From Coffea arabica (Eukaryota > Streptophyta > Magnoliopsida > Gentianales > Rubiaceae): 64,000 nt of DNA. Position numbers and translations under genes: made by a program. The DNA is taken from assembly GCF_036785885.1 (NCBI RefSeq), contig NC_092317.1:5520501-5584500 (forward strand). Direction: 5' to 3'. The notes beneath the pieces are model-generated. The model saw only the letters and a program-made list of their open reading frames with translations. It was not told where the DNA came from and did no database searches. Positions within the stretch are counted from its first letter, which is position 1. Every line of letters begins with the position of its first letter. Positions 23,901 to 35,618 of the stretch are shown in pieces.

Positions 23901-24839
23901 TTTGTCATGATTGACAAGCAACAAGTATGAGTTTGTCTTGTTATGATTCTTCTTTTGAGAGTAAAAAGTAGCAATATACCTGCCATAACTGGACTGTGTG
24001 ATGCATGTTGAAAGGGAGAATATTTATGAACACCATGACCACTGCGAAAACAGTCCCCTAACAACTTCCATTTTGTACTTCCATCACTTCCTAATTGATT
24101 GGTTGAATGTGCGCCAAAATGATGATGTGCCCTTGCATTTGGCATAAAATGTGCTCTGAGAGTTAAAAGGCAGTCCAACACCATTTTCATGGACCCCTGT
24201 ACCATTTAGATGCGTTGAAGATGCAATTGAGCAAAAGAAGTGCAAGAAGCAGATGAACATAAATGTTGCCAGGGTAAGAAATTATACTACTACATTCTGC
24301 ATTTATGAAACTATTTACTGAGAACTGAATTTTGTTTACCTTTTCCAGGTCTGATAACTGGAATCTGGGCAACCCCATTTGATCCATAGTTGCTAAAAAC
24401 CTTTTGACATTCTCAGACCGTGACTCTGGAGACTGAGCAGGACCACCATGCTGTAAACGATGCAACGCAGATTATCAACATTTGAACACAACCATTTGAT
24501 AAACTTCGCAATTTTACAGATGAAGATCCAACAAACGACAACCTCTGTCACACAACCAGGTTTTAATTTGTTCAACAATTGGCATAACAGTATGCCATCA
24601 ACCAAGATTTCTCGTAATTCTTCATCAGAGGCATTCATTGGCAAACTTAAATTAGGAAGAAGACTGTTCAACCATTCCACAAGAATGGCCCTCTGCTTAG
24701 CTGTGGAATCAAAAAGGAGAAAAGATCAGTCCAGTGATCATTGAGATAGGCACGTATTCTAACGAACGAAAGCAAATGCCGCCCCAGCCTCACCATCACT
24801 TTTTGACATAGGCTCAAAAGCATCAGCACTGAGAGACAT
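17914..24839 (-). CDS. KIN14: Kinesin-14 motor protein with N-terminal calponin-homology domain
   Basis: This is a minus-end-directed microtubule motor of the plant kinesin-14 CH subgroup, in which CH domains are reported to bind actin. Coding exons in transcript order, as high-low coordinates: 24839-24794, 24700-24543, 24450-24340, 24196-23980, 23828-23701, 23579-23496, 23403-23326, 23243-23151, 23066-23016, 22572-22213, 22127-22046, 21944-21849, 21762-21583, 21444-21338, 21253-21075, 20797-20633, 20550-20297, 19584-19421 and 19082-18822. All joins hold frame. The product is 937 residues: [17 protein letters not shown] domain (about 17-125), coiled coil (about 320-500), neck [15 protein letters not shown], then the motor with P-loop GQTGSGKT, switch [10 protein letters not shown] and switch II DLAGSER. 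A 5' UTR exon (24928-24840) lies behind an acceptor. The C-terminal frame stops at 18822, but conserved-looking sequence continues in another frame to 18605 and a last exon 18007-17914 (see findings). The intron 21074-20798 is AT-AC. Confidence 0.92.
20798..21074 (-). other. U12-type AT-AC intron in the kinesin motor domain
   Basis: No GT donor fits the exon ending ...SSDTSQKR, but the next bases on the minus strand are ATATCCTTC, the canonical U12 AT-AC donor. The intron ends ...TTTTCCTTTATTTGCACAC. TTCCTTTAT matches the U12 branch-site consensus (TTCCTTRAY), with the branch A about 10 bases before the AC end. Splicing there joins AG to A as an Arg codon and restores frame into [16 protein letters not shown], the expected continuation of kinesin-14 motors. 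Confidence 0.85.
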
Positions 24840-27081
24840 AGTTGAGCTGTTGAGTCTATCATAATCCTTGGCTCTCCAGAGGAATTTAGGACAGCAGGCC
24901 AGGGTTCCTATCCTCTTTCAGATGCGAGCTGTAGCATGAATGCACCGTGCAAGGAAACGACCTTTGATTACCACCAGAAAGGGCATGGGAAAAGCATATT
25001 TAGTAATGGAATAGTGAACCAGATTTCACAATAATCACGAGACTTTTCTGGTTGCAAGAAAATTTAGCTGAAACATAAATTATTGTCATGCAACTCTGTG
25101 GACAAACAATATAAGAAAGAATCACAGCTCAAATTAACTACTCAAGAGAATTTGCTAAAATAAACCTGTTTCATTAGAAAGTCATGCTAGCCTTTGTGTA
25201 GAAACAAATGATATGGAATTTTACTCGGTAGCAGCTTGAATCTGGCTATATTTATTTTCCATGCACAACTAATTGCTTGCAAGTCATTTTTCAGCAAGTA
25301 AAGCAGAAAGAGAGCTGAAGCTAGTCTTCGTATTTTCATATTTTTATCTGCAAAATAAATCTCAGCATCATTTCTTAGAAAAACAATAGCCCGTATTTGG
25401 CAAAATGATTTGATATAACAATGGATTTGTCCAATCAATTTTTAAGAGTCTGAGAGTGAGGGAAATCAAAGTGAAAATTGGTACTGGCATTCTTTTATGT
25501 GATTTATTGGGATAAGTGAGAACCCAATACTCAAAATTAAGAGGGGAACTAACTTAGGAGATGAACCTGCAATTAGGATATTTAGCAAATTACAAAGCTA
25601 GCGATCAATTGAATCTTTCTCAAGGTCTGCCGGACAATGATAAACCAGAATCTGCAACATGGATATGGAAAAGATAAAAAATTTCAGAAATTGCACCAAA
25701 ACAAGCATTTCGATCACTTGTGCCCACATTTAACGCGCAGAAATTCTAATGATCCAACAAAAACCCTAAGATATAACAGTTAAAGAATAGAGTCCTTGCC
25801 CTGCCTCAGCTTTGCAGAAATCAGACAACCTCCAACACAGTATAGATTTAGAGCAGAAATATTGAACATCATACCAAAACGGGCTTCAAATGTAACAATC
25901 CACACGTGCAAAATGCAGTAAACATGCAAGTTCTCATCCCGCTATCAACAAGTTAAAACATGAAATATTTCGCTTACGTGCACTAATTTGTCATCACCTG
26001 TTCAACTCTGAAAATAAAAGAAATATGAACAGAGATCCATAACAATGTGGCCATGCAAATCGAATATACATTGCATGCAAATAAAGGGTCATTCATGAAT
26101 GCTGGTAGAGAATAAGAAGAAGATGGGACGAACCAGAGAAGAAATGCAGCGGCATCAAAGCTAAGAAAGGCAACAAAATGTGAAGATTTTTTTCTTTAGT
26201 AAATATTATACTAGTTATTTCTCACTGCTACTCGTTTACTTTTTTGGGGTGTGAAATTTATTGGTAAGGGAAAATTCTAAAGCATTTCTTTCAAGTCTTC
26301 CGTGAACTCTTGGTATTCTATCGTTGTAAGGTTACAATCCTGTCCGTTCTCCGTTTATTCAGGAGTCGATCAACAATCTTTTAGCTCTCTCAGGTGTGGT
26401 CTCAAATCAATTGAGTTAGCTTCGCCTCTTTTCCTTTTTTGGGTCTTTCTAATTCCCGTTTTAGTAATAACCGATATGGCATATTCTTGATTCATGTGTG
26501 TTGGCAGGGAAAATTTAATTCAATACGTCTACCTAAGCAACTCTTGAATAATTGAAAGAATAAATGGAAATGAGGCATGTACGTAGGCTTGGGAATAGGA
26601 AGAGAGAGATCCAGATTCTTTATTGGATTTTTGTGGTGAATATTTTTGTTGAAGCTGTCTTTTTTTTTTTTTTTTTTTTTCTCTTTCTAACCCGAAGTAT
26701 CCTTACAAGCGATAAATTAGTTTGTATATAGGTGATTATGACACATGCAGGTTTTAGAGTCACAAATTTTGTAAAATTTCCACAAACAAAAGGGCTTGGC
26801 CAACAGAGGTTCAATTTTAAAAACGGTCGAAATGCAAGGAGGTTCAATCATGAATATCCTTTACAGCTACTGAAAAGTCATCTTAGTCTTTGATATATTA
26901 GGTGTTACAACGCCTAGACTTATTACTGCCCACCCCAGGACCCCAAGGCCAAAAAAAAAAAAGGGTTATTCTGTCGCATTACCTTTGTGAAAATTAGTAG
27001 TATAAAAAGCAGTTTAACAAAATAAAGGTAGTCTGTCATAAAGGAAAGAAGAAAAAATTATAGTAACTTGATGGAAAAATC
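24840..27081. other. Upstream region of the kinesin gene
   Basis: On the minus strand CATGCTACAG followed by CTCGCATC marks a likely 3' splice site ending at 24929, so 24928-24840 is probably a non-coding leader exon and the promoter lies further right, perhaps beyond 26100. No gene is recognisable between 25000 and 27081. A T22 run lies at 26660-26681. Confidence 0.4.
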
Positions 27082-27294
27082 TTGTTTGGCAGACAAGTTT
27101 TTTGCCAAGTTTGTCTGCTACAAGTTTTTTTTAAAATTTTAACTATAGTAATCTCAAAAAATTTCTCAAAGTTTTAAAATTATACACTTCAAAATATTAA
27201 AAAAAAACACACTTCGAAAATTTTTTAAAAAACTTTTACAATAAGTTACAGTAAAATTTTAGACAAACAGTCAAAAAACTCACTTGCCAAACAG
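27082..27294. mobile_element. AT-rich MITE, family 2 (copy A)
   Basis: The terminal inverted repeats are CTTGTTTGGCAGACAAG on the left and, reverse complemented, CCTGTTTGGCAAGTGAG on the right, followed by similar sub-terminal GTTTTTTG and TTTGTCT motifs. A second copy in reverse orientation lies at 45133-45350. The element is non-coding and about 213 bp. Confidence 0.65.
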
Positions 27295-27379
27295 GGCCGT
27301 TCTTAGATGAATTATACAAGGAATGGAATTTTTACATAGAACTAACACAAAGATTAGGTTATGATTTTTTTTTTCCCCG

Positions 27380-27620
27380 ATACAATGGAGGGTCTGAAGA
27401 CCCATTTAACAACAACCAGTCGGATGAGACCCTCGATGTATCTTAGCTTAATAGTTTTCTGAGTGCAAAAGGAGCATCCTAAGAACAACCAAACCAGCAG
27501 ATTGCTGCAACCCATCCTCGACTTTGAGGCGATCCGCACACAAGTTACCCTCACGCTAAACATGGGCAATTCCAGTCTCTTTCCAATAAAGCCCTGATCT
27601 TCATGACGATATTGTAATAT
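27380..27620 (-). mobile_element. Fragment of an RNase H-like domain, probably LINE-derived
   Basis: On the minus strand one frame reads IRALLERDWNCP and, shortly after in a different frame, REGNLCADRLK. This is the pattern of the C-terminal part of plant RVT_3-type RNase H domains found in LINEs and their relics. The fragment is short and decayed, with no reverse transcriptase beside it. Confidence 0.35.
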
Positions 27621-28656
27621 TGACTCTCAATTGGAGCATGAATTTTGTTTCTTTAGAAAAGATATTACTGTATCCTGTTTTCACATAGAAAAATAATTTC
27701 AATAGTATAAAAAGTTTTGGTCGAAAGTATAAAGAGCTGAGGACATGGATGTCTAATAAAAGTATAGAGAATGAATTTAGTATCGAACCGTGTGGATTTA
27801 GTGCCTCCGTTGTTAGAAAGCTCTACTTTTGAGCACCGCATAACCACTTACAAGAAATACTCTCTATTTTTTTTTTTTTTTTTTCATTGAGGGGTGTCCA
27901 AGCCTTTATTTGGCCAAACTAATCCCTAAAACTAGCAAGTCCCGTTCAAGAATGTTAGCAAGTTACCTTACAAAAGTCGAATCTGAGATTTTGCAGTAAA
28001 AACTGACGACTAGTCCTGACTAAACTACCCGTGGAGGACACTCACTCTGTGTTAATTAAGTAAATCCTCTAATTCCCAATAGTCACCAAAAAGCTAGAAA
28101 GCTCTATTGTGTTGTACGAGTTGCTATGCTGCTCCAACGAAAGCACGAGGACCATGAATTGAGAAGATGCTACTCACCAAGCGGAAGGAATGGAAACCTT
28201 CAATCCATTCTTGAATTGTATCAGCCAAATTTGGAATTAGAGAGTGTAGTTATTCACTTCCCCCAGTTGCCATCCTTGCCTGTCACTCCGGAAGATTATG
28301 AAAGATTTGCACCAACAGTCCAAAAGAGGTGCAAATTGACATTTAAAAAAAAAAAAAACTTATCTGTAGTCAATGTCTAACAATCTTATCAACATCAATG
28401 ATTTTAATTGTGCCGCTACTCCAACCATGGATTTGGGGCAGATGACCGTCCCTGCATGGTTAAGGGCCAAGATTTGCCCTCAAAATTTTGTGCGGCTGAG
28501 ATTACACCATGTAACTCGATTTTCGCGCCAAGTGTGGGGCCCACCACTATCTGTTGTGAAAATACATCCTGTAAAAAAAAAGTTACACAATGTACAAAGA
28601 AAGTTACGGGCAGTTGATAATGACTAAAATTGCTCGGGACGGTTGCAGGTCCGTGC
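27621..28656. other. Intergenic region, unrecognised open frame at 28126-28380
   Basis: One plus-strand open frame (28126-28380, 84 residues) contains ELYQPNLELESVVIHFPQL and VTPEDYERFAPTVQKRCKL. This looks protein-like but I do not recognise it, and no upstream or downstream exons could be joined to it. It may be a captured gene fragment. A T18 run lies at about 27868-27884. Confidence 0.3.
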
Positions 28657-28674
28657 CCCGAGTCCTCCAACCAT

Positions 28675-28882
28675 TTTTTTTTTTTTTTTTTGTCGACGGA
28701 GTGGGGTGTCCGGGTCAAGTCCGTAAAGGCGGCCGACTAATCCCCACTTCGGCCCGGCCCAGCGCTCCAACCGGACCTAGCACGTTAAATGCACGGCGAA
28801 CTGATGTTGCTGCGGAGGTTCGACCCCAGGACCTAACGGTCCCGAGGAAGAGGCGCCAACCACCAGCCCATTCACGTGGGGG
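28675..28882 (-). mobile_element. Full-length tRNA-derived SINE with 18-bp target duplication
   Basis: The direct repeat CCCGAGTCCTCCAACCAT is perfect on both sides (28657-28674 and 28883-28900). Between them, read on the minus strand, lies a GC-rich body of about 190 bp containing GGCTGGTGGTTGGCGCC near its start, a box-B-like GGGGTCGAACCTCC (28827-28814), the 3' end CCGTCGAC and then about 18 A's. These features define a SINE with a poly(A) tail. The unmutated target duplication implies a young insertion. Related copies lie at 42534-42905. Confidence 0.85.
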
Positions 28883-28900
28883 CCCGAGTCCTCCAACCAT

Positions 28901-31900
28901 GGGAGTAGATTTTTGCACTCGTCCTATGTCGTTGTCAGCTTGTGAGATTTCTAAAAATAAGTGGCCTTTCGTATTGTTAAAGTAGGGAGAAAACTGAAGA
29001 CAGAAACATTGGGCACTAAAGCTTTCACAGAATAGAATACACATTTGATCGGCTTTCTTTATCGTTATCCAAACTAGTGGGATCATAAAACAAAGTCTTA
29101 GAATTGGAATTTTCTTTGCTAGCTGTACTGATGCATAGAATTCTGCAAATATTTGTACCATTATGTTTCATGCATCATATCAAATAGAAAATAACTTCAT
29201 TATTGACTGGCTCTAATAGATCAGATCATCCACTTATACTGATAAAGACTGAAAATGGACCATGACTTCCCCATTAAAGAGTGTCCATTTGTCCTGCTCC
29301 GTAACCTTCTACTCGGCTCCAAGGCCCCCGGTCACCCGGGCCCCCATCCCGCATCAGAGAAGACATAAAGGCCAGAAAAAAAAAAAAAGAAGGATTAACC
29401 ACATTTTTAAGAGAACATGTTCCAGCTTGAATCACTTTGATGAATCTGAACCGACACACCAAACCGAGAAAATGCGTTGCAGTCCCACACGACCCATTCC
29501 AGGCGAGAGTCATGAGAGTTCAAATCTAAGGTAACATTCGAACCCTGGGTCAATTCGTAAGCAAAGTTAGATTCATGTTAAACTTTACCGGTTAATTCGT
29601 GTTGAAGTTAGATGAATTTAGCAGAGAGGAATGGGTTGGATGACACAGGATGATGCAGTGTAAATAAAAGATTTTATATTACAAAATTTTCACTTATTTT
29701 TTTTTTATAAAAAGTTATGCATGTTTACTTTCTTTCAGAATAAATTTTATTTATGTAAATAGAAACTTGAATTTTTGTCAAATCGAATGGTATTTGTAAT
29801 CTTAGATGTGCATCTCAACCACTTTTTTTGTTTTGCTTGTTGCACATACATAATAGTATCATAAAAGTCACAACATAAAAAACAAAAATAAAACATGCAA
29901 TCCAAACAGATTCTGTCAAAGTTCTAAATCTAGTAATCCTAATGGACAACTATTGCAAGTAAAACCCTTTTCTTTAATAAATAACTCAAAGAAAGTATCA
30001 TATATGTGTGTTTGGATTGAGATGATTTGAAATAAAATAATTTGTTTCATAAATTTCAATTATTTTTATATCTTTTCAATTTTTTTTATTTCACATACAT
30101 CACATCACAAACAAATGCTACAGTAATTTTTTAAAATAAATCATCCAAATAAACTCCTATCCAAACAAAATTGTACCAAGAAATAATTATTATCTTTGCG
30201 TATTAATTTTTTTTGAGAAAAGTTAAATTGATTTGAAAAAAATCTAAATACAAAGAATGCAGTAATAAATATGAAAGTGTGCATTTACATAGTAAGTGAG
30301 ATGTAATTTAATTGTACATGTAAGGGCCTTGCAGCAGTCATCAAAAGTATCTCTGAAGAAATGGAAAGGAAATTAATAGGAAATTGAGTGGAAGTTGAAG
30401 AAGAGAAGACAATGAAGTCAGCTGCCTCCAACCTCCAGGGTTTGCGGATAAGAATGGATGAGAAAACCAGAGGTCCAGTACAAAGGGCGCCCACAGCCCC
30501 ACTCTAAACCAGTGTACGGATTCCACAAAACCGGGAGTTGTCCATGACTTTTCCCCACCAACGCCTTCACACGCGCCTACTCCGTCCACCTTTTACTCCC
30601 ACAGATAAGAAAGGAGCAAGCCAAAGCAAAGTGTCTTTTGTTATTAGTTATTACTACTATATTAGTGGTTGAACTACAAGTGATTTGTTTTATAGGTGGT
30701 CACAGAGGATATTTGTTGTTGCATTAGATCAAAATTGAAGTTGTTATGCAGTTGATTATATATGTGTTTAATAAATTGGTCAAATATTTTTGCCAATTTG
30801 ACAAGAAATTAAGTTTTATTAACTTTACATATGATATTGCTAAAGTAGTATCTATGGTATAATCTTGTGAGTTGTGCATATGAAGTTCGATCATATACTA
30901 TAACATATATTGTATATGCGGTTTTAAATTAAGCTCAATAAACTTAAGAATTAGTACTGCATAATTTAATTTCATCTCATTTAGTTTTGTGACCTACTAG
31001 AGCTTGAAAAATATTACATCAAGTTTAAGCCGTGAATGAATATGTTACAAGTAGTTTGTTAGATGTTTAATTTTAGTCTCACCAAAACTAAAATAAATGT
31101 GGGCATATTATAATATTATATTTTTTATAAATTTTTATTAAAAAATGTGGGTGATTATGATAGAAAATTATTTTTAAAAAAATTTAGGTACATTTCTTTT
31201 AACTTTTTGTAATGTGATTTATTTGAGTTTAAAGGTAATTAAAAAGATATCTAAAAAAAAGGTAATTAAAAAAGATAAAAGTAGTAGTAGTTCAAAAAAT
31301 ATATTTGATGATGAATGCGGAAGTGGCGCGTGGACTATAGACAAAAGCTTCAAGATTATGTGGCGAGCCGCCATGACCTGAAAACTGACGTCTGAAACAC
31401 GTGTTCCATCTACGGCTTCCATGGTTTTGGACCCACTTGCATGGCGATTCTATGTATCAACCCTTCAGATACCGCTGAATTACCTTCTCGCCACCGACCG
31501 CGTAGATTAAAGTTTGGGGCTCTAAAAAGACCAATTTGACATTCGATGGCAACGGCAATTTCGCTTTTACAAAAGTGGAGATGATAGATGGATTAGAGTA
31601 TAAACCTAGGACTCGTGATAATATGAGCCTAGTTGCATCTAATTTGATGGCTTAGCGAGGGATGTGAATGATTGGATAGACTTCGGACTATTCGGGCTGC
31701 GATACTTTTTTTCAAAAAAAAAGTACTTTTAAAAGATAAAAGCGCTGTGTTTGTACTTAACAAGTATTATTTCTTGAATTTAAGAGAAGAGCTTTTTTTA
31801 ATCAATAAAGCACTTTTAATATTAATTCAAAATTGATACTTTCAGAGCAACTTTTGTCTTCCAAAAAAATATAAAATTAACTTTAACAATTTTATTATAA

Positions 31901-33297
31901 ATTTTGAACCAAATGAAGAGATAAATAAATTTTAAAATTTCACATTATCAAATAAAAAATACTTATGCAAGTATACATCTAAACAATATAATTAAGCACT
32001 CGATGACTATTTTGATCAAAAACTGTACTGATAAAGTGATTTTAATAAGCTCCACCACAACCTCAAATGGACCTTTAATTGGTTAAACTACTAGTACATA
32101 ATTCATTGGAATTTTGGATAAAATTGACTAAACTATGACAATTTGAAAATTTATAACTCTTAAACATACATGGAATGTCTATGTAACTACAAGAAAATTT
32201 AATTTTATCAGTTATTGGAAACTTGATTTTTCAATTGTGCTATAGTTATTTAAAGTATTGACAACAAGAAAAATATGAAGAAATATCGTCATGATCATAG
32301 AAAAAAGGAAAACAATTTGTCAAATTTCTAGTTTTGCTTACATGATGTAAAATAAATATAGAATATTACATTTTTCTAAGAAAAAATAGTCAATTTAATC
32401 AAATCATAATGCAGATAAAACATAGATTTAAGGTGCTGAAGATAAATTAAAAAAATGGGATGTTGGCTAGTTTTTCGACAATGCAAGGTTTTCAGTCAAT
32501 TTTTCAACTATTTATCTCCAATTTTTAGTTGCATTCCAAATAGATGTTGACAAGTTTGATCTTATTAATTTAAATTCAAGGCAAACATTTTTCTTGAGAA
32601 TCATAAAATGCAATAATGTTCCTTGTACTTGATAAACACTAATGAATAATTACAACGGCTAATGCATTTTTTTTTCTCTTGTAATTGAGTTGAATCCGTA
32701 TTGATCAACTAAAGTCTCACCTCTTGTACCTTTTTCTCATGGTTGAAGGAAAGTTGCAAGAACAGGTAAAAGTATGTTAGAACCAGTCCGTCCATTCAAA
32801 AAAACAAAACGTTGGGAGAGAGAGCCAATATGAGTCAAATTATAGCTAACGACGGGAAGGGCAAAATGAGAAATTCACAGAAGAACAGCAGCTAGAGCCA
32901 GCAGATTTAAAACTTCTCCCTGAATAATGGAAACCAGCGAAGCTTAAGAATACGCTTCCCCACGATACCACTTCTTGCTCTTGGTAAAAACCACTTGCGC
33001 CAGCTGCCACAAGTTCTCTCACACTTCCCCCCGGTCCCCCTTCTCCCCCACCATTGCTACAGTACACTTCTTATTACTATGGCACTACTTCGCAATTCTC
33101 CCCTCCCATAGATAAATGAAAACCGATCTCAATTTCTCTCAGTTTACCAGAGCCCCTCTTTCCCCAATTATCTCCTCTTTCCTTCCTCCACTGTCCACCC
33201 CAGCCAGACAAAATCCTCCATAATTGGAACCCCACCAAAGACTCAAATTCAAGGAACAAAAAAAAAAAAAAGAGGGAAATAGACATAACCATTAATC
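28901..33297. other. Long gene-free stretch before the LBD gene
   Basis: No gene is supported. About 29290-29390 is GC-rich (CGGCTCCAAGGCCCCCGG) and ends in an A12 run, perhaps another SINE-like relic, without a visible target duplication. About 30010-30165 resembles a MITE: TGTTTGGATTGAGATGATTT at the left and AATAAATCATCCAAATAAAC at the right. About 31700-32070 is another AT-rich repeat built from AAAAGCGCT/AAGTGATTTT motifs. The final 300 bases (from about 33000) are C/T-rich and probably the leader of the LBD gene. Confidence 0.4.
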
Positions 33298-34420
33298 ATG
33301 CGGATGAGCTGCAATGGATGCCGGGTTCTCCGGAAAGGCTGTAGTGAAAAATGCAGCATCAAGCCTTGCCTTCATTGGATCAAGTCCCCTGAAGCCCAGG
33401 CCAACGCCACCGTCTTCCTTGCGAAGTTTTACGGCCGCGCCGGCCTCCTCAACCTCATCAATGCTGGCCCTGATCACCTCCGCCCCGGTACTCCTCCTAT
33501 CCCATCTCATACCATTAAATTAACAGCTAAAGAATCACCCCCTTTTTTTATTTCCTTTAAATCTAATTCCTCTTCTTTTTTTTAAAAAAAATTTTCCATT
33601 CAAACTTTATTCAAAAGTAATTCAGTCCCGCAAGTCCTTAATACGCTATAGTGTAAAGTAAATTGTCCTAAACAAAATAAAGTGTGGTCCTAAACGAAAA
33701 ATTAGGAGAAATAATGCTTGAATTCCTTAAGTGGTAATCATATTTTCTGATTTATGGTATAAATATTTCTATGTTATGATGATTATTGCAGGGATATTTA
33801 GATCTTTGTTATACGAGGCATGTGGGCGAATTGTGAATCCGATATACGGCTCGACTGGCTTGTTATGGTCGGGAAACTGGCATCTCTGTCAAGCTGCAGT
33901 TGAAGCCGTTCTTAGTGGCTCGCCGATTTCGCAAGTTTCGGCCGACTCGGCTGCATGCACCGTGTGCCCACCCCTCAAGGCAGGTGATATTCGCCACGTG
34001 TCCAAGGACGAGAACTCGGCTGGCTCAGCAGCGCGAGATCTTCACAAGGTGAAGTGTAGTAAGGGCAAGTTCAAGCGAGCCGGGGTGAAGCAGCCGAAGG
34101 TGAGGGTGGAGTCGCCTGATGTGGATAACGCGGCTCGAGTTATGTGGAGCTGGTCTCACAAAGAGGAGGAGGAGGAGGTTGTGGGATCGCCGAGCCGTGA
34201 CTCGGGAGTGAGCCAGCATGTTGAGCCGCCGAGTCGGGGCGGTGAGTGTGGGGATGCTGACAGTGCTTCCGTGGAGACGGTGGAGGAGTCGCTTGTTAAG
34301 CCGGATGAGCCAGCCGATGGGAGTGATGTAGAGCTGGAGCTGACTCTCGGCTTTGAGCCTGTTCTGTGTAGGCAGCGGAAAGTGGGGCCCCAGGAATCCG
34401 ACGGAGGTGTTAACAAGTAA
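33298..34420 (+). CDS. Class II LOB-domain (LBD) transcription factor, two exons
   Basis: The exons are 33298-33487 and 33792-34420. The phase-1 GT-AG join reads [18 protein letters not shown] and gives 272 residues. The N-terminus [19 protein letters not shown] carries the C-x2-C-x6-C-x3-C zinc-binding block of LOB domains, followed by a segment rich in conserved residues ([20 protein letters not shown]) and [17 protein letters not shown], so the LOB domain spans about residues 4-110. The sequence is close to the LBD40/41/42 group (class II). Class II proteins lack the perfect leucine-zipper coil of class I and act in metabolism and hormone responses. The C-terminal tail is acidic and ends with [12 protein letters not shown], an LxLxL EAR-like repression motif. 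The protein acts in the nucleus. The single intron position is the one typical of the family. Confidence 0.93.
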
Positions 34421-35574
34421 GAGGAGCTTGGTTAATAATTCTCAGGAGTTAAAAAAAATCATTTTTGGCGGCTCATATTCACATTATCTTAGTTGCCTTC
34501 TCTCTCTATCTTTTTTTTTTTTTTTTGGGTTCTTTTTGGGATTGGGGATGGGGGAGTAATTTTTGTGTAAAAAGGGTTTTCAATTTTTGTTACTTTGGGC
34601 GATAAGGGTGTAAAATCTGGCCATGGTGACCTTATGGTTGTGGTCCCAGTGGATGTACATTTTTTTTTTTAATGATAAAATGGGTCCACGATTCCATTAA
34701 ATTGGAGCAAATTTTTGTTGAAGGTGGCTCCTGATTTGTAACATATCAGCCGGGTTAGGATTAGCAAAAAATCCATCCATGTCAAGAATACGAATTGATT
34801 TTGCTGATAATAATATTGTTCAATAGTAATTGGAGGGGGTAGTCATCTTGTGAAAAAGGTTTCTTTTTTAAGTTATTTGGGACATCAAGGGCGTAAAATT
34901 TCGGCATGGCGACCGACCCTTTTGGCTGTAAAAAAAAATGCCACCAATTCCGTTTAGTTTGGAGCAGGTTGTGGTGCGAGGTTAGCTTTGAGTTGTCCTG
35001 AATAGCCAAAAAGCAGCAATGTGTATCAAGAATAATAAACTATGTTTCCGAACTTGATAGGATTTTGGCCATCACGTCAATTGTGGCGTGGAATGGGAGG
35101 TCAAGTTCAAATTTTGTCTTTCATTAATAATGTCTTCTAAATTCATATATCTGCTAGGTGAGAGTTTAAGGGTTCAAACATTGTTTTTTCATTAATATGC
35201 CTTCTAAATTCATTAATATGCCTTCTAAATTCATACAGCTACGTCAATCAGTCCCTATCAAGTTTTCCGGTTCAAACATTATTGTTTTTCATTAATATGC
35301 CTTCTAAATTTGGTTCAAACATTGTCTTTCATTAATATGCCTTCTAAATTCATACAGTTACGTGTTGCATCCGTCTGTCTGACGGTCATTCAATCCCTAT
35401 CAAGTTTTCCGGTTCAGTTGGATCATCCCTAGCATAGGCTCCCCAGTTAGACTAGAGTGCTGTTACGTAAAAAAAAAATAGAATTTTGGTGATAATGATT
35501 TTTAACACAAATATTGGAATCTAAGTCACCTTTCTTTCCTCTTGATCACCTGAATGTGCTAGCCTGAAAGAGGA

Positions 35575-35618
<44 letters not shown>

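Noticed and set aside
28126-28380. Plus-strand open frame containing VTPEDYERFAPTVQKRCKL
   Set aside because: It looks protein-like but no family is recognised and no neighbouring exons fit. It is kept as a note within the intergenic entry rather than called a gene.
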